Part shown: piece by piece, positions 35,535-46,121 of the stretch
Layout: every line of letters begins with the position of its first letter
Position numbering within the stretch: the first letter of the stretch is position 1
Assembly: GCA_937920635.1 (NCBI GenBank)
Contig: CAKZUE010000013.1
Span: 1 to 64,000 of the forward strand
Length of the DNA: 64,000 nt
Direction of reading: 5' to 3'
Origin: an uncultured Bryobacteraceae bacterium
GTDB lineage: Bacteria > Acidobacteriota > Terriglobia > Bryobacterales > Bryobacteraceae
Translations under genes and position numbers: made by a program
Notes under the pieces: generated by a model
Databases searched by the model: none
Told to the model about the DNA's origin: nothing
The model's input: the letters and a program-made list of their open reading frames with translations, nothing else

Positions 35535-38297
35535 ATGATCGACCGCATCTCCGTGCACGGGGCACGGGTGCACAATCTCAAGAACGTCACCGTCTCCATT
35601 CCGCGCGGGTCTTTCACGGTGATCACGGGGTTGTCCGGCTCGGGCAAGTCCTCGCTGGCCTTTGACACCATCTACGCCGAAGGCCAGCGCCGCTACGTCG
35701 AGACGCTCTCGCCATACGCCCGTCAGTTCCTCGACCAGATGGAGCGGCCCGACGTCGACTCGATCGACGGCCTCTCGCCCGCCATCTCGATCGAACAGAA
35801 GACCACCAGCCGCAGCCCGCGTTCCACCGTGGGCACCATCACCGAGATCTACGATTATCTCCGCCTGCTGTGGTCCTCCATCGGCACGCCGCACTGTCCG
35901 AACTGCGGCATTCCCATCACGCGCCAGACCACGCAGCAGATTCTCGAGCAGGTGATGGCGCTGCCGGCGGGCGAGCGCGTCATGATCCTCGCCCCCATCG
36001 TCCGCGGCAGGAAAGGCGAGTACCGGAAAGAGCTGGAGAAGTATGCCCGCGCCGGATTCCTGCGCGCCCGCATCGACGGCGAACTCCGCTCCCTCGACGA
36101 GGACATCCGCCTCGACCGCCGCCGCAACCACACGATCGAAGTGGTCGTCGACCGCCTGCCGCTCAAGCCCGACTCCGCGCGCCGGCTGGAAGCTTCCATT
36201 GAAACCGCCACGCGCCTGGCCAACGGCCTCGTCGTGGTTGTCCACGTGGGCGGCGAGGAGCGGCTTTACTCGCTGAAGCTCGCCTGCCCCGAGTGCGGCG
36301 AGAGCGTGCCGGAGATCGAGCCCCGCTCCTTCTCGTTCAACAGTCCCTACGGCGCGTGCGAAGCCTGCCACGGTCTCGGCGCCACCTGGACGTTCGACCC
36401 GCTGAAGGTGATCGCCGATCCCTCGCGTCCGCTCTTCGACGGGGGGCTCGGCCCGGGCGGCTCCAGCATGCTGATGCAGCAGGCGCTGCACGCGCTCGCG
36501 CGGCAATTGCGCATCCGCCTCGACCGCCCGTTTGAAGAGCTCCCCGCCAGGCAGCAGCAGGCGCTGCTCCAGGGTTCCGGCTCGATGCCCGGAATTCTCG
36601 CCCTGCTCCAGCGCGCCTTTGAGGACTCGACGGAGAGCTACCGCGAATATCTGGCCGACTTCATGTCTCCGTCGGAGTGCGGCGCCTGCGGCGGGCGGCG
36701 GCTGCGCCCTTCCAGCCTCGCCGTCAGGCTGAAGGGGCTGTCCATCGCCGATTTCACCGCGCTGCCGGTCTCGCGGGCGCTGGAAGAAATCCGCTCGTGG
36801 ACGCTCTCGCCCCGCGAAGAGCAGATCGCGGCGCGCATCGTCGAAGAGGTGCGCCACCGGCTCTCGTTCCTCTGCGAAGTCGGGCTCGATTACCTGTCAT
36901 TGGACCGCTCGGCCGCCACGCTTTCCGGAGGCGAATCGCAGCGCATCCGCCTGGCCACTCAGATCGGCTCGCGCCTGCGCGGCGTGCTGTACGTGCTCGA
37001 CGAGCCCTCCATCGGACTCCACCCGCGCGACAACGCGCGCCTGCTGGGCACGCTGATCCGCCTCCGCGATCTGGGCAACACCGTGCTCGTCGTCGAACAC
37101 GACGAAGAGACCATCGAACGCGCCGACTACGTCATCGACCTCGGCCCCGGCGCAGGACGCCTGGGCGGTGAACTGATCGCCGCCGGCAAGCCCGCCGAAA
37201 TCGCCGCTCATCCGCGCTCGCTCACCGGCGCCTATCTCTCCGGACGCCGCTCCATCGCGCTGCCGCCGGCGCGCCGCCCGGGCAACGGGCTCAAGCTGAT
37301 TCTGCGCGGCGCACGCCACCACAACCTGAAGAATATTGATGTCGAGTTCCCGCTCGGCATGTTCCTCTGCGTCACCGGCGTCAGCGGCAGCGGCAAGTCG
37401 ACGCTGGTGCACGACATCCTGTACCGGGTGCTCGCGCAGAACATCTACGGCGCCAAGACGCCGCCGGGTCTGTTCGACTCGATCGAAGGGCTCGAACACA
37501 TCGACAAAGTCATCGAGATTGACCAGACTCCCATCGGCCGCTCCCCGCGCTCCAACCCGGCCACCTACACCGGCGTCTTCACGCCCATCCGCGAGCTCTA
37601 CGCCATGCTGCCGGAGGCGCGCGAGCGCGGCTACAAGCCGGGCCGCTTCTCGTTCAACGTGAAGGGCGGCCGCTGCGAAGCCTGCCAGGGCGACGGCGTC
37701 AAGCGCATCGAGATGAACTTCCTGCCCGACGTCTACGTCCCCTGCGATGTCTGCCGCGGGCGCCGCTACAACTCGGAGACACTGGCTGTGCGCTTCAACG
37801 GGGTCTCCATCGCCGATCTGCTCGAGATGACCATCGAAGACGCGCTCGAGCTGCTGAAAAACATCCCGCAGATCCAGGCCAAGCTCCAAACGCTTGTAGA
37901 CGTCGGCCTCGGCTACCTGCATCTCGGCCAGTCCTCGACGACCCTGTCCGGCGGCGAGGCGCAGCGCATCAAGCTGGCGCGCGAGCTCTCGCGCCGCCAG
38001 ACGGGCAAGACGTTCTACATCCTCGACGAGCCCACCACCGGTCTTCACTTCGAAGACATCCGCAAGCTGCTCGACGTGCTCAATCAGCTCGTCGACCTCG
38101 GCAACACCGTGCTTGTCATCGAACACCAGCTCGACGTGATCAAGTCCGCCGACTGGATCATCGACCTCGGGCCGGAAGGCGGCGAGAAGGGCGGCACGGT
38201 GGTCGCCGCCGGCCCGCCGGAGCACATCGTCCGCTCCCGCCGCAGCCACACGGCGCGCGCACTTGAAAAAGCTCTGGAAAACGGCAAAGCTGGATAG
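35535..38297 (+). CDS. uvrA: Excinuclease ABC subunit A
   Basis: A 920-residue damage-recognition ATPase of nucleotide excision repair. It has two ABC modules: Walker [21 protein letters not shown] near residue 35 and [16 protein letters not shown] near 615; signatures [16 protein letters not shown] and [16 protein letters not shown]; Walker [17 protein letters not shown] and [16 protein letters not shown]. Zinc fingers show as [10 protein letters not shown]...CEACHGLG and CEACQGDG...CDVCRG. The UvrB-binding region lies between residues 130 and 250. The length is slightly below the typical 940. It may be leaderless. A TTG-started gene follows 8 nt after the stop. Confidence 0.98.
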   Translation: MIDRISVHGARVHNLKNVTVSIPRGSFTVITGLSGSGKSSLAFDTIYAEGQRRYVETLSPYARQFLDQMERPDVDSIDGLSPAISIEQKTTSRSPRSTVGTITEIYDYLRLLWSSIGTPHCPNCGIPITRQTTQQILEQVMALPAGERVMILAPIVRGRKGEYRKELEKYARAGFLRARIDGELRSLDEDIRLDRRRNHTIEVVVDRLPLKPDSARRLEASIETATRLANGLVVVVHVGGEERLYSLKLACPECGESVPEIEPRSFSFNSPYGACEACHGLGATWTFDPLKVIADPSRPLFDGGLGPGGSSMLMQQALHALARQLRIRLDRPFEELPARQQQALLQGSGSMPGILALLQRAFEDSTESYREYLADFMSPSECGACGGRRLRPSSLAVRLKGLSIADFTALPVSRALEEIRSWTLSPREEQIAARIVEEVRHRLSFLCEVGLDYLSLDRSAATLSGGESQRIRLATQIGSRLRGVLYVLDEPSIGLHPRDNARLLGTLIRLRDLGNTVLVVEHDEETIERADYVIDLGPGAGRLGGELIAAGKPAEIAAHPRSLTGAYLSGRRSIALPPARRPGNGLKLILRGARHHNLKNIDVEFPLGMFLCVTGVSGSGKSTLVHDILYRVLAQNIYGAKTPPGLFDSIEGLEHIDKVIEIDQTPIGRSPRSNPATYTGVFTPIRELYAMLPEARERGYKPGRFSFNVKGGRCEACQGDGVKRIEMNFLPDVYVPCDVCRGRRYNSETLAVRFNGVSIADLLEMTIEDALELLKNIPQIQAKLQTLVDVGLGYLHLGQSSTTLSGGEAQRIKLARELSRRQTGKTFYILDEPTTGLHFEDIRKLLDVLNQLVDLGNTVLVIEHQLDVIKSADWIIDLGPEGGEKGGTVVAAGPPEHIVRSRRSHTARALEKALENGKAG

Positions 38298-38305
38298 GAG
38301 CCGCC

Positions 38306-39265
38306 TTGAGCAAATACCGCGAGCCGCCCCTCGATCTCTCCCGCCTGTCCACCATCCCGCTGGCCGAACGGGGCGGCAAGGTGCGTGTCGAGCACATGGC
38401 CGCGCCGCACCGTCCGGGCGCAGGCCTCACGGAGTGGCTTGGCCGGTTGCCGCGTCTGCTGGCGGCGGAGTCGCTGCGCGCGGTGGTGGCCGCGATGCGG
38501 GAAGCGCGCCGGCGCAAGCGAGCCATCCTCTGGGGGCTGGGCGGACACGTCGTCAAGTGCGGGCTCGCCCCCGTGCTCGTCGATCTGATGGACCGCGGCT
38601 TCGTCACCGGCATCGCCATGAACGGCGCCACTTCGATCCACGACTTCGAAATCGCCCTGGCCGGCTGCACCAGCGAGGACGTGGAGGCCGTGCTGCCGGA
38701 CGGACGGTTCGGTTCCGCCGAGGAGACCGGCAGGCTGATGAACGAGGCCATTGCGCGCGCCGAAGCCTCCGATTGCGGGCTGGGAGAAGCGCTGGGCGCC
38801 GCGCTCGATTCGCTCGCGCTTCCGGAGTTTGCGCCGTATTCGCTGCTGTTGCAGGCCTGGCGGCGGTTGATCCCGGTCACGGTGCACGTCGCCGTCGGCA
38901 CCGACACGCCCCACACCCACCCCGCCGCTTCCGGCGCCGCCATCGGCGCCGCCTCGCACCGCGACTTCCGCCTGTTTTGCTCGCTCGTGCGGGGGCTCGA
39001 CTCGGGCGGCGTCTATCTGAACGTCGGCTCTGCCGTGGTGCTGCCGGAGGTCTTTCTGAAGGCCGTCTCCGCCGTGCGGAACCTGCGATACCCGCTGGCG
39101 GACTTCACCACGGTGAACCTCGATTTCCTCCAGCACTACCGCCCGCGGCTGAATGTGGTCGAGCGCCCGCACGCGGGCGCCGGCGGGGCGGGCTATTCGA
39201 TCACGGGTCATCACGAAATCCTTGTACCGCTGCTGGCGGCGTTGCTCGTGGAGGCGGACGCATGA
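38306..39265 (+). CDS. Uncharacterised conserved protein with a [10 protein letters not shown] motif
   Basis: A 319-residue soluble protein not assigned to a family with confidence. Its most striking region is at residues 70-110: [20 protein letters not shown], then [36 protein letters not shown]. This looks like a Rossmann-type binding loop followed by an acidic active-site-like segment. The rest includes [24 protein letters not shown] and YSITGHHEI, both His-rich. I considered a distant deoxyhypusine-synthase-like fold but cannot support it. The TTG start has TAGGAG 5 nt upstream. Its stop overlaps the CPBP gene start by 4 nt. Confidence 0.55.
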   Translation: MSKYREPPLDLSRLSTIPLAERGGKVRVEHMAAPHRPGAGLTEWLGRLPRLLAAESLRAVVAAMREARRRKRAILWGLGGHVVKCGLAPVLVDLMDRGFVTGIAMNGATSIHDFEIALAGCTSEDVEAVLPDGRFGSAEETGRLMNEAIARAEASDCGLGEALGAALDSLALPEFAPYSLLLQAWRRLIPVTVHVAVGTDTPHTHPAASGAAIGAASHRDFRLFCSLVRGLDSGGVYLNVGSAVVLPEVFLKAVSAVRNLRYPLADFTTVNLDFLQHYRPRLNVVERPHAGAGGAGYSITGHHEILVPLLAALLVEADA

Positions 39266-39990
39266 CGGCGCCGGCCCTGCCTTTGCCGCCCCGCCGGGAT
39301 CCTTTCTGGAGCTGGACCGACGCCCTGTTGCTGGCGGTGCTGTCCATCCCGTGCTTCTCACTCGCGGTCGCGCTCACACACGGCGCCTTCCTGCTGATGC
39401 CCCGGATGCCCGGAGAAGCCGCCCGCGCCATCGCGCTGCAATTCGCCGCCTACCTGTTCTGGTTTGGCGCTCTCTGGCTCATCCTCCGGCAGCGGTATCA
39501 GGCGCCGTTCTGGGACTCGCTGGGATGGCGGTTCCCGTGGCCCAACATGCTGTTCACCGGAATCCTGGGACCGGGACTGGTCATTGTCGTCGCCATCCTC
39601 GGCGAACTGCTGCACACCCCGGTCATCGACAACGCCGTGGCGCGGTTGCTCCGCGACCGGTGGTCGATCCTGCTGGTGGGGGCGTTTGCGGTCACGCTCG
39701 GTCCGCTGGCCGAGGAGTTGATCTTCCGCGGGTTCCTCCAGCCCCTCGCCGTGCGCTCGTTCGGCAAGTGGCTTGGCATTTCGCTGGCCAGCGCTCCGTT
39801 CGCCGTGCTGCACGGCCCGCAGTACGCCTGGAACTGGCAGCATATGCTGCTGTTGTTCCTCGCTTCGTTCGTCTTCGGCTATACGCGGCACCGCGCGGGC
39901 TCCACCGCCGCCTCGACGGTCGTTCACGCCACATACAACCTCACGTTCTTTGTCGGCTATCTGGCGCAGCGGCGCGAGCTGTTGATGTGA
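39262..39990 (+). CDS. CPBP-family intramembrane metalloprotease
   Basis: A 242-residue membrane protein with about seven helices. The CPBP motifs are present: [15 protein letters not shown] (Glu-Glu plus Arg) near residue 150, [13 protein letters not shown] with the His, and the late [13 protein letters not shown] with His and Asn. These residues form the Rce1-like active site. Bacterial members act in immunity to peptide toxins, membrane-protein cleavage or unknown processes. The ATG (39262) overlaps the previous stop as ATGA, and GGAGG lies 6 nt before it. It is encoded with the unknown GGHVVK protein, so the two may function together. Confidence 0.88.
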   Translation: MTAPALPLPPRRDPFWSWTDALLLAVLSIPCFSLAVALTHGAFLLMPRMPGEAARAIALQFAAYLFWFGALWLILRQRYQAPFWDSLGWRFPWPNMLFTGILGPGLVIVVAILGELLHTPVIDNAVARLLRDRWSILLVGAFAVTLGPLAEELIFRGFLQPLAVRSFGKWLGISLASAPFAVLHGPQYAWNWQHMLLLFLASFVFGYTRHRAGSTAASTVVHATYNLTFFVGYLAQRRELLM

Positions 39991-40008
39991 CGGCCGGCGC
40001 CCGCATGG

Positions 40009-40019
40009 TTCAATGGAAT
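40009..40019 (+). promoter_or_regulatory. CAATGGAAT element before mtnA
   Basis: TTCAATGGAAT occupies 40009-40019; the hexamer-like TTCAAT ends 14 nt before the mtnA ATG. The flanking TTTTCC also matches the copies before uvrA and typA. An in-frame ATG at 40005 would turn the element into the coding sequence QWN, which is judged less likely. Confidence 0.4.
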
Positions 40020-40028
40020 TTTCCCCCT

Positions 40029-41060
40029 ATGGTGGAGACTGTCCAGTGGACGCCTCAGGGCGTCGTCATGATCGACCAGACGAAGCTGCCGCGCTCGGTG
40101 GAGTTCGTCACCTGCAAGACGTACCAGGAAGTGGCGGACGCCATCCGCACGATGGTGGTGCGCGGCGCTCCCGCCATCGGCGTCGCCGCCGCCATGGGCG
40201 TTGCGCTCGGCGTGCTTCAGACGCCCGCGGACCGGCTGGCTGCGGAGTTCCCGCGCATCTGCGAGACTCTCGCTTCCACGCGGCCGACGGCGGTGAACCT
40301 GTTCTGGGCCATCGACCGGATGAAGCGGCTGTACGCGTCGCTCGACGGGAGCGCGCCGGAGCGCATCCGGCAGGCGTTCGTCGAGGAAGCCCTGCTCGTG
40401 TATGAGGAAGACATCGCCATCAACCGCGCCATCGGGCGCCACGGCGCTCCGCTCGTCCCTGACGGCATGTCGGTTTTGACCCACTGCAACGCCGGCGCTC
40501 TCGCCACCGCGGGCTACGGAACGGCTCTGGGCGTGATCCGGGCCGCTGTCGAAGCGGGCAAGAAAGTCCACGTATTCGCCGACGAGACGAGACCTTTCCT
40601 GCAAGGCGCGCGTCTCACCGTCTGGGAACTCCAGCAGGACGGCATTCCGGTGACGCTGATCACGGACAACATGGCCGGGCACTTCCTGAAATCCGGCCGC
40701 ATTGGTTGCGTCATCGTCGGCGCCGACCGCATCGCCCGCAACGGCGACACGGCCAACAAGATCGGCACTTACTCCGTCGCGGTGCTGGCGCGCGAGAACA
40801 ACGTCCCGTTCTATGTGGCCGCGCCGATCTCCACGCTGGACCTGACCCTGGAGTCAGGGGCGCAGATTCCGATCGAAGAGCGCGCGGCCGAAGAAGTGAC
40901 CCATGTCTTCGGCGTGCCGGTGGCGCCGGAGGGAACCGCCGCCGCCAATCCGGCTTTCGACGTGACCCCAAACCGCTACGTCACCGCCATCATCACCGAG
41001 AAGGGCGTGGCCCGCCCGCCATACGAAGCAAGCCTGGCCGCGCTGGCCAAAGGAGAGTGA
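40029..41060 (+). CDS. mtnA: S-methyl-5-thioribose-1-phosphate isomerase
   Basis: A 343-residue enzyme of the methionine salvage pathway that converts methylthioribose-1-phosphate to the ribulose-1-phosphate form; the fold is that of eIF2B-like isomerases. Motifs: [20 protein letters not shown] near residue 45, [20 protein letters not shown] with the catalytic Cys near 158, and [19 protein letters not shown] with the catalytic Asp near 238. The length is typical. The ATG at 40029 gives the family N-terminus ([19 protein letters not shown]). The redoxin gene follows 1 nt after its stop. No other salvage gene is seen here. Confidence 0.96.
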   Translation: MVETVQWTPQGVVMIDQTKLPRSVEFVTCKTYQEVADAIRTMVVRGAPAIGVAAAMGVALGVLQTPADRLAAEFPRICETLASTRPTAVNLFWAIDRMKRLYASLDGSAPERIRQAFVEEALLVYEEDIAINRAIGRHGAPLVPDGMSVLTHCNAGALATAGYGTALGVIRAAVEAGKKVHVFADETRPFLQGARLTVWELQQDGIPVTLITDNMAGHFLKSGRIGCVIVGADRIARNGDTANKIGTYSVAVLARENNVPFYVAAPISTLDLTLESGAQIPIEERAAEEVTHVFGVPVAPEGTAAANPAFDVTPNRYVTAIITEKGVARPPYEASLAALAKGE

Positions 41061-41061
41061 A

Positions 41062-41595
41062 ATGCTGAAACACATTGCCGCCCTGGTTTTGTGCCTGGGC
41101 GCCGCGCTCCACGCCGGACCGCTGGCGGGAAAGAGAATCGCCAGCTTCACGCTGCCGGACTCGCAGGCGCGCTACCATGACGTGCTCGACTACCGCGGCA
41201 AGGTGCTCCTTGTCGACATCATGAAGACCGACTGCCCGCATTGCGCCGCATTCTCGAAAGTGCTGGAACGGGTGAAGAGCCGTTACGGCGAGCGCCTCAA
41301 CATCCTCTCGATCGTGAATCCGCCGGACAACCAGCAGACTGTCGCGGCTTATGTGGCCCGGAACAAGGTCACCTCCCCGATCCTGTTCGACTTCGGCCAG
41401 GCGGTGGCGGCAATGCTCCGCATCACGCCTCAGAACCCGACCATCCAGCTCCCCACACTGCTCATCGTCGGCCCCGACGGCATCGTCATCGAGGACATCG
41501 TCTACGACGATTCCCGCAAGGACATCTTCGAAGGCGACGGCCTGTTCCGCATCCTCGACAAGATCCTGGCCGAATCCGCCCCGCGCAAGAAGTAG
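41062..41595 (+). CDS. TlpA-like exported thiol-disulfide redoxin
   Basis: A 177-residue thioredoxin-fold protein with a signal peptide (AALVLCLGAALHAGP). The redox motif is DCPHC near residue 57 in LLVDIMKTDCPHCAAFSKVL, and the cis-Pro lies in IQLPTLLIVGPDG. The AhpC/TSA-TlpA layout (GKRIASFTLPDSQARYHDVLDYRGKV) suggests a periplasmic disulfide reductase or cytochrome maturation factor; the partner is unknown. AAGGAG lies 6 nt before the ATG and overlaps the end of mtnA, so the two are co-transcribed, though no functional link is obvious. It ends 20 nt before the convergent glycosyltransferase stop. Confidence 0.9.
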   Translation: MLKHIAALVLCLGAALHAGPLAGKRIASFTLPDSQARYHDVLDYRGKVLLVDIMKTDCPHCAAFSKVLERVKSRYGERLNILSIVNPPDNQQTVAAYVARNKVTSPILFDFGQAVAAMLRITPQNPTIQLPTLLIVGPDGIVIEDIVYDDSRKDIFEGDGLFRILDKILAESAPRKK

Positions 41596-41614
41596 CCTGC
41601 TGCGCCCTGGATGA

Positions 41615-42651
41615 TCAGCCGGTGACTCCGAGATCGGCGTAAGCCTTCCAGGCCGCTTCGACGGTGCGCTGCCACGGAAACTGCGCCGCCCGCTCGCGCC
41701 CCGCCTGCGCCAGCCGCCCGCGCAACGCCGCATCGCGAATCAGCGATTCCAGCGCCTGCGCGATCTCATCCTCCCGGAACGGATCGACCAGCAGCGCCGC
41801 CTCGCCGCACACCTCCGGCAGCGCTCCGCGCGTGGAGCTCAGCACCGGCACTCCGTGCGCCATCGCTTCCAGGACCGGGATGCCGAAGCCTTCATCCAGG
41901 GAAGGAAACGCAAACACGGAGGCGCGCCGGTAGAGCCGGTCCACCTCCTCGTCCGGCAGCCATCCTGTCCAGTTGATGCGCTCCGCCGCCGGGCTCAGGC
42001 GGATCCGCTCCTGCACTTCTTCCGCGCCATACCCGCCGCCGCCTGCGAGCACCAGCCGCCACGGCGGCGGCGCGGCGCGCTCGAACGCTCCCACCAGCCG
42101 CACCAGGTTTTTCCGCCTCTGCACGGCGCCGACATGCAGGATCAGCGGCTCCCGTTCGACGCCCTCCGCAGGCGGGGGCAAATGCACCCCATGCGGCGCC
42201 ACGCGCAGCCGCGCCGCCGGCACGCCAAGAATCTCTTCCACCTGCCCCGCGGTGAAGCGGCTCACGCACAGGATCAGATCCGCCCGCGCGGCCGCTTCGC
42301 GCGCCTGCTGCTGGAATCGCTCGCGGAATTCGGGCGTCGAGTACTCCGCCGTGAACACGAACAGATCATGGAACGTCGCCACCCGCAGCGGGAACCGCGC
42401 CGCCGGCAACCGCTGGTTGAGGCCGTGAAACAGGCGCGCGCTTCCGGTCCGCCAACGTTCGAGCAAGGGCCGCACGGCTGCATTCGGCGGCCGCTCCGCC
42501 CGCCAGCCCGCCCGGAGACGTTGGAGGCGGTAATACCACTCGAAGCGGGCTTCAGGATGCGCCCGCGCCAGCCCGTGCAGCACTTCGCGGCTGTAAACAC
42601 CGATGCCGGAAAGCTGCCCGCCCTCGCTGTAGGTGGCGTCAAGCCCGATCG

Positions 42652-42655
<4 letters not shown>
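41615..42655 (-). CDS. Glycosyltransferase family 4 (GT-B fold)
   Basis: A 346-residue GT-B glycosyltransferase. The N-terminal half opens with LDATYSEGGQLSGIGVYSREVLHGLA (acceptor side). The C-terminal half carries the nucleotide-sugar motif LVLAGGGGYGAEEVQ, then FAFPSLDEGFGIPVLEAMAHGVPVLSS, the E-x7-E pattern typical of GT4. It most likely transfers a sugar to a lipid-linked or surface polysaccharide on the cytosolic side. Its ATG overlaps the stop of the sigma-54 activator (ATGA, 42652-42655), so its expression depends on that gene's transcript. No other polysaccharide gene is nearby. Confidence 0.93.
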
Positions 42656-43695
<1,040 letters not shown>

Positions 43696-43805
43696 TCCTC
43701 CTCAGGAGAGTAGTACCCCCGAAGAAGAATTCCTCTACAAGAAAGTTCGTCAAGCCTCATTGTATGCCCGATCCCCGCGGCAGCCGCCCGGACGTGGCAC
43801 GCAGG

Positions 43806-44480
43806 CTAGCGGATGCGCACCACGAACACGTCCTTCACCTCCCGCCGCATCTCGCCCGCTGCCGCTTCCGCTTCGCGCTGATCGCCGAACCTGCCCACGA
43901 AGATCCTGTAGGTCCCCGGCGGAGTGAGCGAGGCGACGATGTCCACCGGCTCATAGCGGCGGCGCAACCGGTCGCGGTACCGCTCCGCGCTGGCGCGGTC
44001 GGCGAACGCGCCTGCCTGGATCGTGAACAGCGGCGGCTGCTTCAACTGATTCAGATCGGTGTAGCCCGTGAGTTCGATGCGGACCCTCGCGGTCCCAGGG
44101 CCGATCAGCCCGATCTCGCGGGCCGCGGCGCGCGAAACGTCGATGATGCGCCCTTCGATGAACGGGCCGCGGTCGTTGATGCGCACGGACACGGTCTTGC
44201 GGTTGTCGAGATTGGTCACTCTCACGATGGCGCCGAAGGGCAGCGTGCGGTGCGCCGCCGTCATCTGGTTCATGTCGAACACCTCGCCATTGGAGGTGCG
44301 CCTTCCGTGATACGGGTTGCCGTACCAGCTCGCGATCCCCGTCTCCGTCCATCCGGGTGAAGGGGCGGCGGGCAAGACGGGCGCGCGCGTCTTGCGGCGG
44401 CACCCGGAAAGCATCACCCACGCCGCCACGAGCAGCGCAACGCAGGCGGAGAAGCGAAACACCTGCCGTCGGGAAGGCAA
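43806..44480 (-). CDS. rlpA: RlpA-like lipoprotein with SPOR domain
   Basis: A 224-residue outer-membrane lipoprotein. The signal peptide ends in VMLSGC (lipobox). A double-psi beta-barrel domain reads [36 protein letters not shown] and [17 protein letters not shown], which contains the catalytic-type Asp of septal lytic transglycosylases. The C-terminal SPOR domain ([33 protein letters not shown]) binds denuded glycans at the septum. The frame opens at TTG 44486; the TTG at 44480 has GAGGAG 8 nt upstream and is preferred. A minus-strand gene between the sigma-54 activator and the lysine-rich micro-gene. Confidence 0.92.
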   Translation of the reverse strand: MPSRRQVFRFSACVALLVAAWVMLSGCRRKTRAPVLPAAPSPGWTETGIASWYGNPYHGRRTSNGEVFDMNQMTAAHRTLPFGAIVRVTNLDNRKTVSVRINDRGPFIEGRIIDVSRAAAREIGLIGPGTARVRIELTGYTDLNQLKQPPLFTIQAGAFADRASAERYRDRLRRRYEPVDIVASLTPPGTYRIFVGRFGDQREAEAAAGEMRREVKDVFVVRIR

Positions 44481-44561
44481 AAACAAAACTCCTCATCTCT
44501 GTTTTAACGCCTTCCGCGCCGGGCAAAACACATCTTCGCGCGCCTCTCCTTCATTTTTTTC

Positions 44562-44591
44562 TTGACAACACTCGGAGACCAAGTTTATAAA
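44562..44591 (+). promoter_or_regulatory. Strong sigma-70 promoter of the lysine-rich micro-gene
   Basis: TTGACA (44562-44567), a perfect consensus -35, is followed by a 17-nt spacer to TTATAA or 18 nt to TATAAA (44586-44591). It is the best canonical promoter in the window and is unusually AT-rich for its surroundings. The leader to the ATG at 44650 is about 50 nt. Confidence 0.82.
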
Positions 44592-44649
44592 GAGATCACA
44601 ATGCTGTCGCAGTGCGACCGCAAAATCTGATGTTACGGAGAACAGATCG

Positions 44650-44730
44650 ATGAAGAACGCGACCAAGAAGGCTGCCAAGAAGGCGACGAAGAAGGCCGCC
44701 AAGAAGGCGCCCGCCAAGAAGAAGAAGTAA
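44650..44730 (+). CDS. 26-residue lysine/alanine-rich peptide
   Basis: A 27-codon frame starting ATG AAG AAC and ending TAA encodes Met-Lys-Asn followed by repeats of the pattern A-T/A-K-K-A and a terminal APAKKKK. Only Lys, Ala, Thr, Pro, Asn and Met occur and about half the residues are Lys. The repeat resembles the C-terminal tails of histone H1-like bacterial DNA-binding proteins. GGAG is 9 nt upstream, a consensus promoter drives it, and an intrinsic terminator follows, so it is arranged as a stand-alone gene. No signal peptide or membrane segment. A nine-codon frame (ATG 44601 to TGA) precedes it in the leader. Nucleic-acid or membrane binding is inferred from charge only. Confidence 0.72.
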   Translation: MKNATKKAAKKATKKAAKKAPAKKKK

Positions 44731-44732
44731 CT

Positions 44733-44759
44733 GCGGCGCGCTTCCATGGGAAGCGCCGC
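44733..44759 (+). repeat. Stem-loop just after the lysine-rich micro-gene
   Basis: Arms GCGGCG plus CTTCC (44733-44738, 44741-44745) pair with GGAAG plus CGCCGC (44749-44759), with a 2-nt bulge and a 3-nt loop. It lies 2 nt after the stop and has no T-tract; the real terminator is the next hairpin. Confidence 0.6.
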
Positions 44760-44776
44760 AAACAGAGAATCAACCA

Positions 44777-44811
44777 CGCGGCCCCGGGCGACCGGGGCCG
44801 CGGCCTTTTTA
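44777..44811 (+). terminator. Intrinsic terminator of the lysine-rich micro-gene
   Basis: CGCGGCCCCGG (44777-44787), loop GCGA and CCGGGGCCGCG (44792-44802) form an 11-bp perfect stem followed by GCC and a run of five T. The run points along the plus strand. It overlaps the last codon of the convergent methyltransferase gene. Confidence 0.9.
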
Positions 44812-45804
44812 TACGCCCTTCTCCAGCCGCAGGCAGCGGAACGTCTCCCCCATCCCGAACAGCAGCGTCTTCAACTGAAGCCGCAGCCGGACCGCCTCCT
44901 CTTCGCTCTCCGCCTGCAACGCCGAAGCGAACATGTCCCGCTCGCCCGCGCGGAGCAGCCACGACGAGAGATTCTCCAGCCCGCGCGCCCGCCACCCGAG
45001 CGAAGAGGCGCACTGTTCGAGGAAGCTGAACGGCACATGCGCCGTGATGTCCTGCGCCCCCGGATCCCGCAGCACATCCTCGTGCGCGCGGTGGCGCCGG
45101 TAGCTCATCAGCGTCCCGCGCGGGAAGCGGATCACTTCCCGTTCCGTATAGCCGTAGTCGATGACGATGAGCGCCCCTCGCCGGAGCGCGCCGCCGATCC
45201 GCCGCAGCACGGGCTCCACCCGCACAGGCAGTTCCAGGATCCACTCGTCCAGCCCTTCCATACGGTGCGACAGGCGTTCCGCGTACTCCTTCCATTCGCC
45301 CGCAAGCGGCTCGGCGTCGATCCAGCAGAAGGCGCCTTCCTTCCATCCGACCCGCCTCAAGCGCGCGCCGGCGGCGCCGCACCGAACCACGTCCACAGGG
45401 AGGGCGTCGAACAGTTCATTGGCGAACACGATCCCTTCAAGCGGCTCCGGCGCCGCCTCGCCAGCTTCCACCGCCACATAGCGGAACCCGCCCAGATGCT
45501 CTCCCATCAACGCCCGCCCCGCGCCCCAGTCGGCCACCGTGCAGCCTTCCGCCAGCCCCAGCTCCTCACGCATGCGCCGGAGAGCCGCGCCCACGATCCG
45601 GCCGAACACGGGCTGCACCTGCGTGGCGGTGAAGAAGTCGCCCGCGATGCCCGTCGGCTCGGCGTGCGCGCGGCGCGCCGCGCTGTAGTAGCCGTGATCG
45701 GGATCGTACAGCGCCGCTTCCATGAATTCGGAAAACAGCAGCGGACCTTCGCGGCGGATGCGCTGGGCCAGCTTCTCCGCAAGCGGATTGTCCCGCTCTG
45801 TCAC
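44809..45804 (-). CDS. MidA/NDUFAF7-family SAM-dependent methyltransferase (DUF185)
   Basis: A 331-residue Rossmann methyltransferase. Family motifs are GPLLFSEFMEAALYDPDHGYYS at the N-terminus, GDFFTATQVQPVFGRIVGAAL, the SAM-site VADWGAGRALMGEHL, and VFANELFDALPVDVVR with the conserved Asn-Glu-Phe-Asp. The mitochondrial homologue methylates an arginine of complex I, and a respiratory target is possible in bacteria. A frame with earlier codons exists, but the GTG at 45804 overlaps the stop of the upstream gene as GTGA, so coupled translation fixes this start. Its end lies inside the terminator of the micro-gene on the opposite strand. Confidence 0.92.
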   Translation of the reverse strand: MTERDNPLAEKLAQRIRREGPLLFSEFMEAALYDPDHGYYSAARRAHAEPTGIAGDFFTATQVQPVFGRIVGAALRRMREELGLAEGCTVADWGAGRALMGEHLGGFRYVAVEAGEAAPEPLEGIVFANELFDALPVDVVRCGAAGARLRRVGWKEGAFCWIDAEPLAGEWKEYAERLSHRMEGLDEWILELPVRVEPVLRRIGGALRRGALIVIDYGYTEREVIRFPRGTLMSYRRHRAHEDVLRDPGAQDITAHVPFSFLEQCASSLGWRARGLENLSSWLLRAGERDMFASALQAESEEEAVRLRLQLKTLLFGMGETFRCLRLEKGV

Positions 45805-46091
45805 GGCTGCCCCTCTGCACCGGCGTTGAGCTGCTGCGGATTGCGGACGAAGAGCTCGCACAGGTAGTCGTGCATGCAGTCGTAGAGGTGCCGCTGGAAC
45901 GACCAGGGGAACTGCGGGTGGGCAATGTCGCGCTCATGCAGCGGCGCGCGGTACTCGTGCGCGCCGGCAACCGGCGCGCGCAGCCGGATCACAAGCTCCA
46001 CTCCGCCTGCGGTCGTCTCTTCAGCGCCGAACTCGAGCAGGAGATGCTCATAGCGGCCGAGCTCCCGCCGGACTTTCTCCACAGATGTCAT
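45801..46091 (-). CDS. Uncharacterised 96-residue protein coupled to MidA
   Basis: A 96-residue soluble protein with no family recognised. It starts MTSVEKVRRELGRYEHLLLEF, contains VELVIRLRAPVAGAHEY and ends with an aromatic-rich helix region HPQFPWSFQRHLYDCMHDYL. Several acidic and His/Cys residues near the end could bind metal, but nothing firm can be said. It overlaps MidA by GTGA. The ATG has no Shine-Dalgarno, and TACAAT (46105-46100 on the minus strand) ends 8 nt upstream, so the mRNA is probably leaderless. It is divergent from the 195-residue gene and shares a promoter core with it. Confidence 0.75.
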   Translation of the reverse strand: MTSVEKVRRELGRYEHLLLEFGAEETTAGGVELVIRLRAPVAGAHEYRAPLHERDIAHPQFPWSFQRHLYDCMHDYLCELFVRNPQQLNAGAEGQP

Positions 46092-46099
46092 CGCCTGCG

Positions 46100-46109
46100 A
46101 TTGTACGAT
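46100..46109. promoter_or_regulatory. Overlapping divergent -10 elements
   Basis: ATTGTACGAT reads TACGAT on the plus strand (46104-46109) and TACAAT on the minus strand (46105-46100). The minus element ends 8 nt before an ATG (46091) and the plus element 12 nt before an ATG (46122). Confidence 0.6.
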
Positions 46110-46121
46110 GAGAGGGGACCC

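Noticed and set aside
44601-44630. Nine-codon frame in the leader of the lysine-rich micro-gene as a gene
   Set aside because: No ribosome site and too short to support; noted only as a possible leader peptide.
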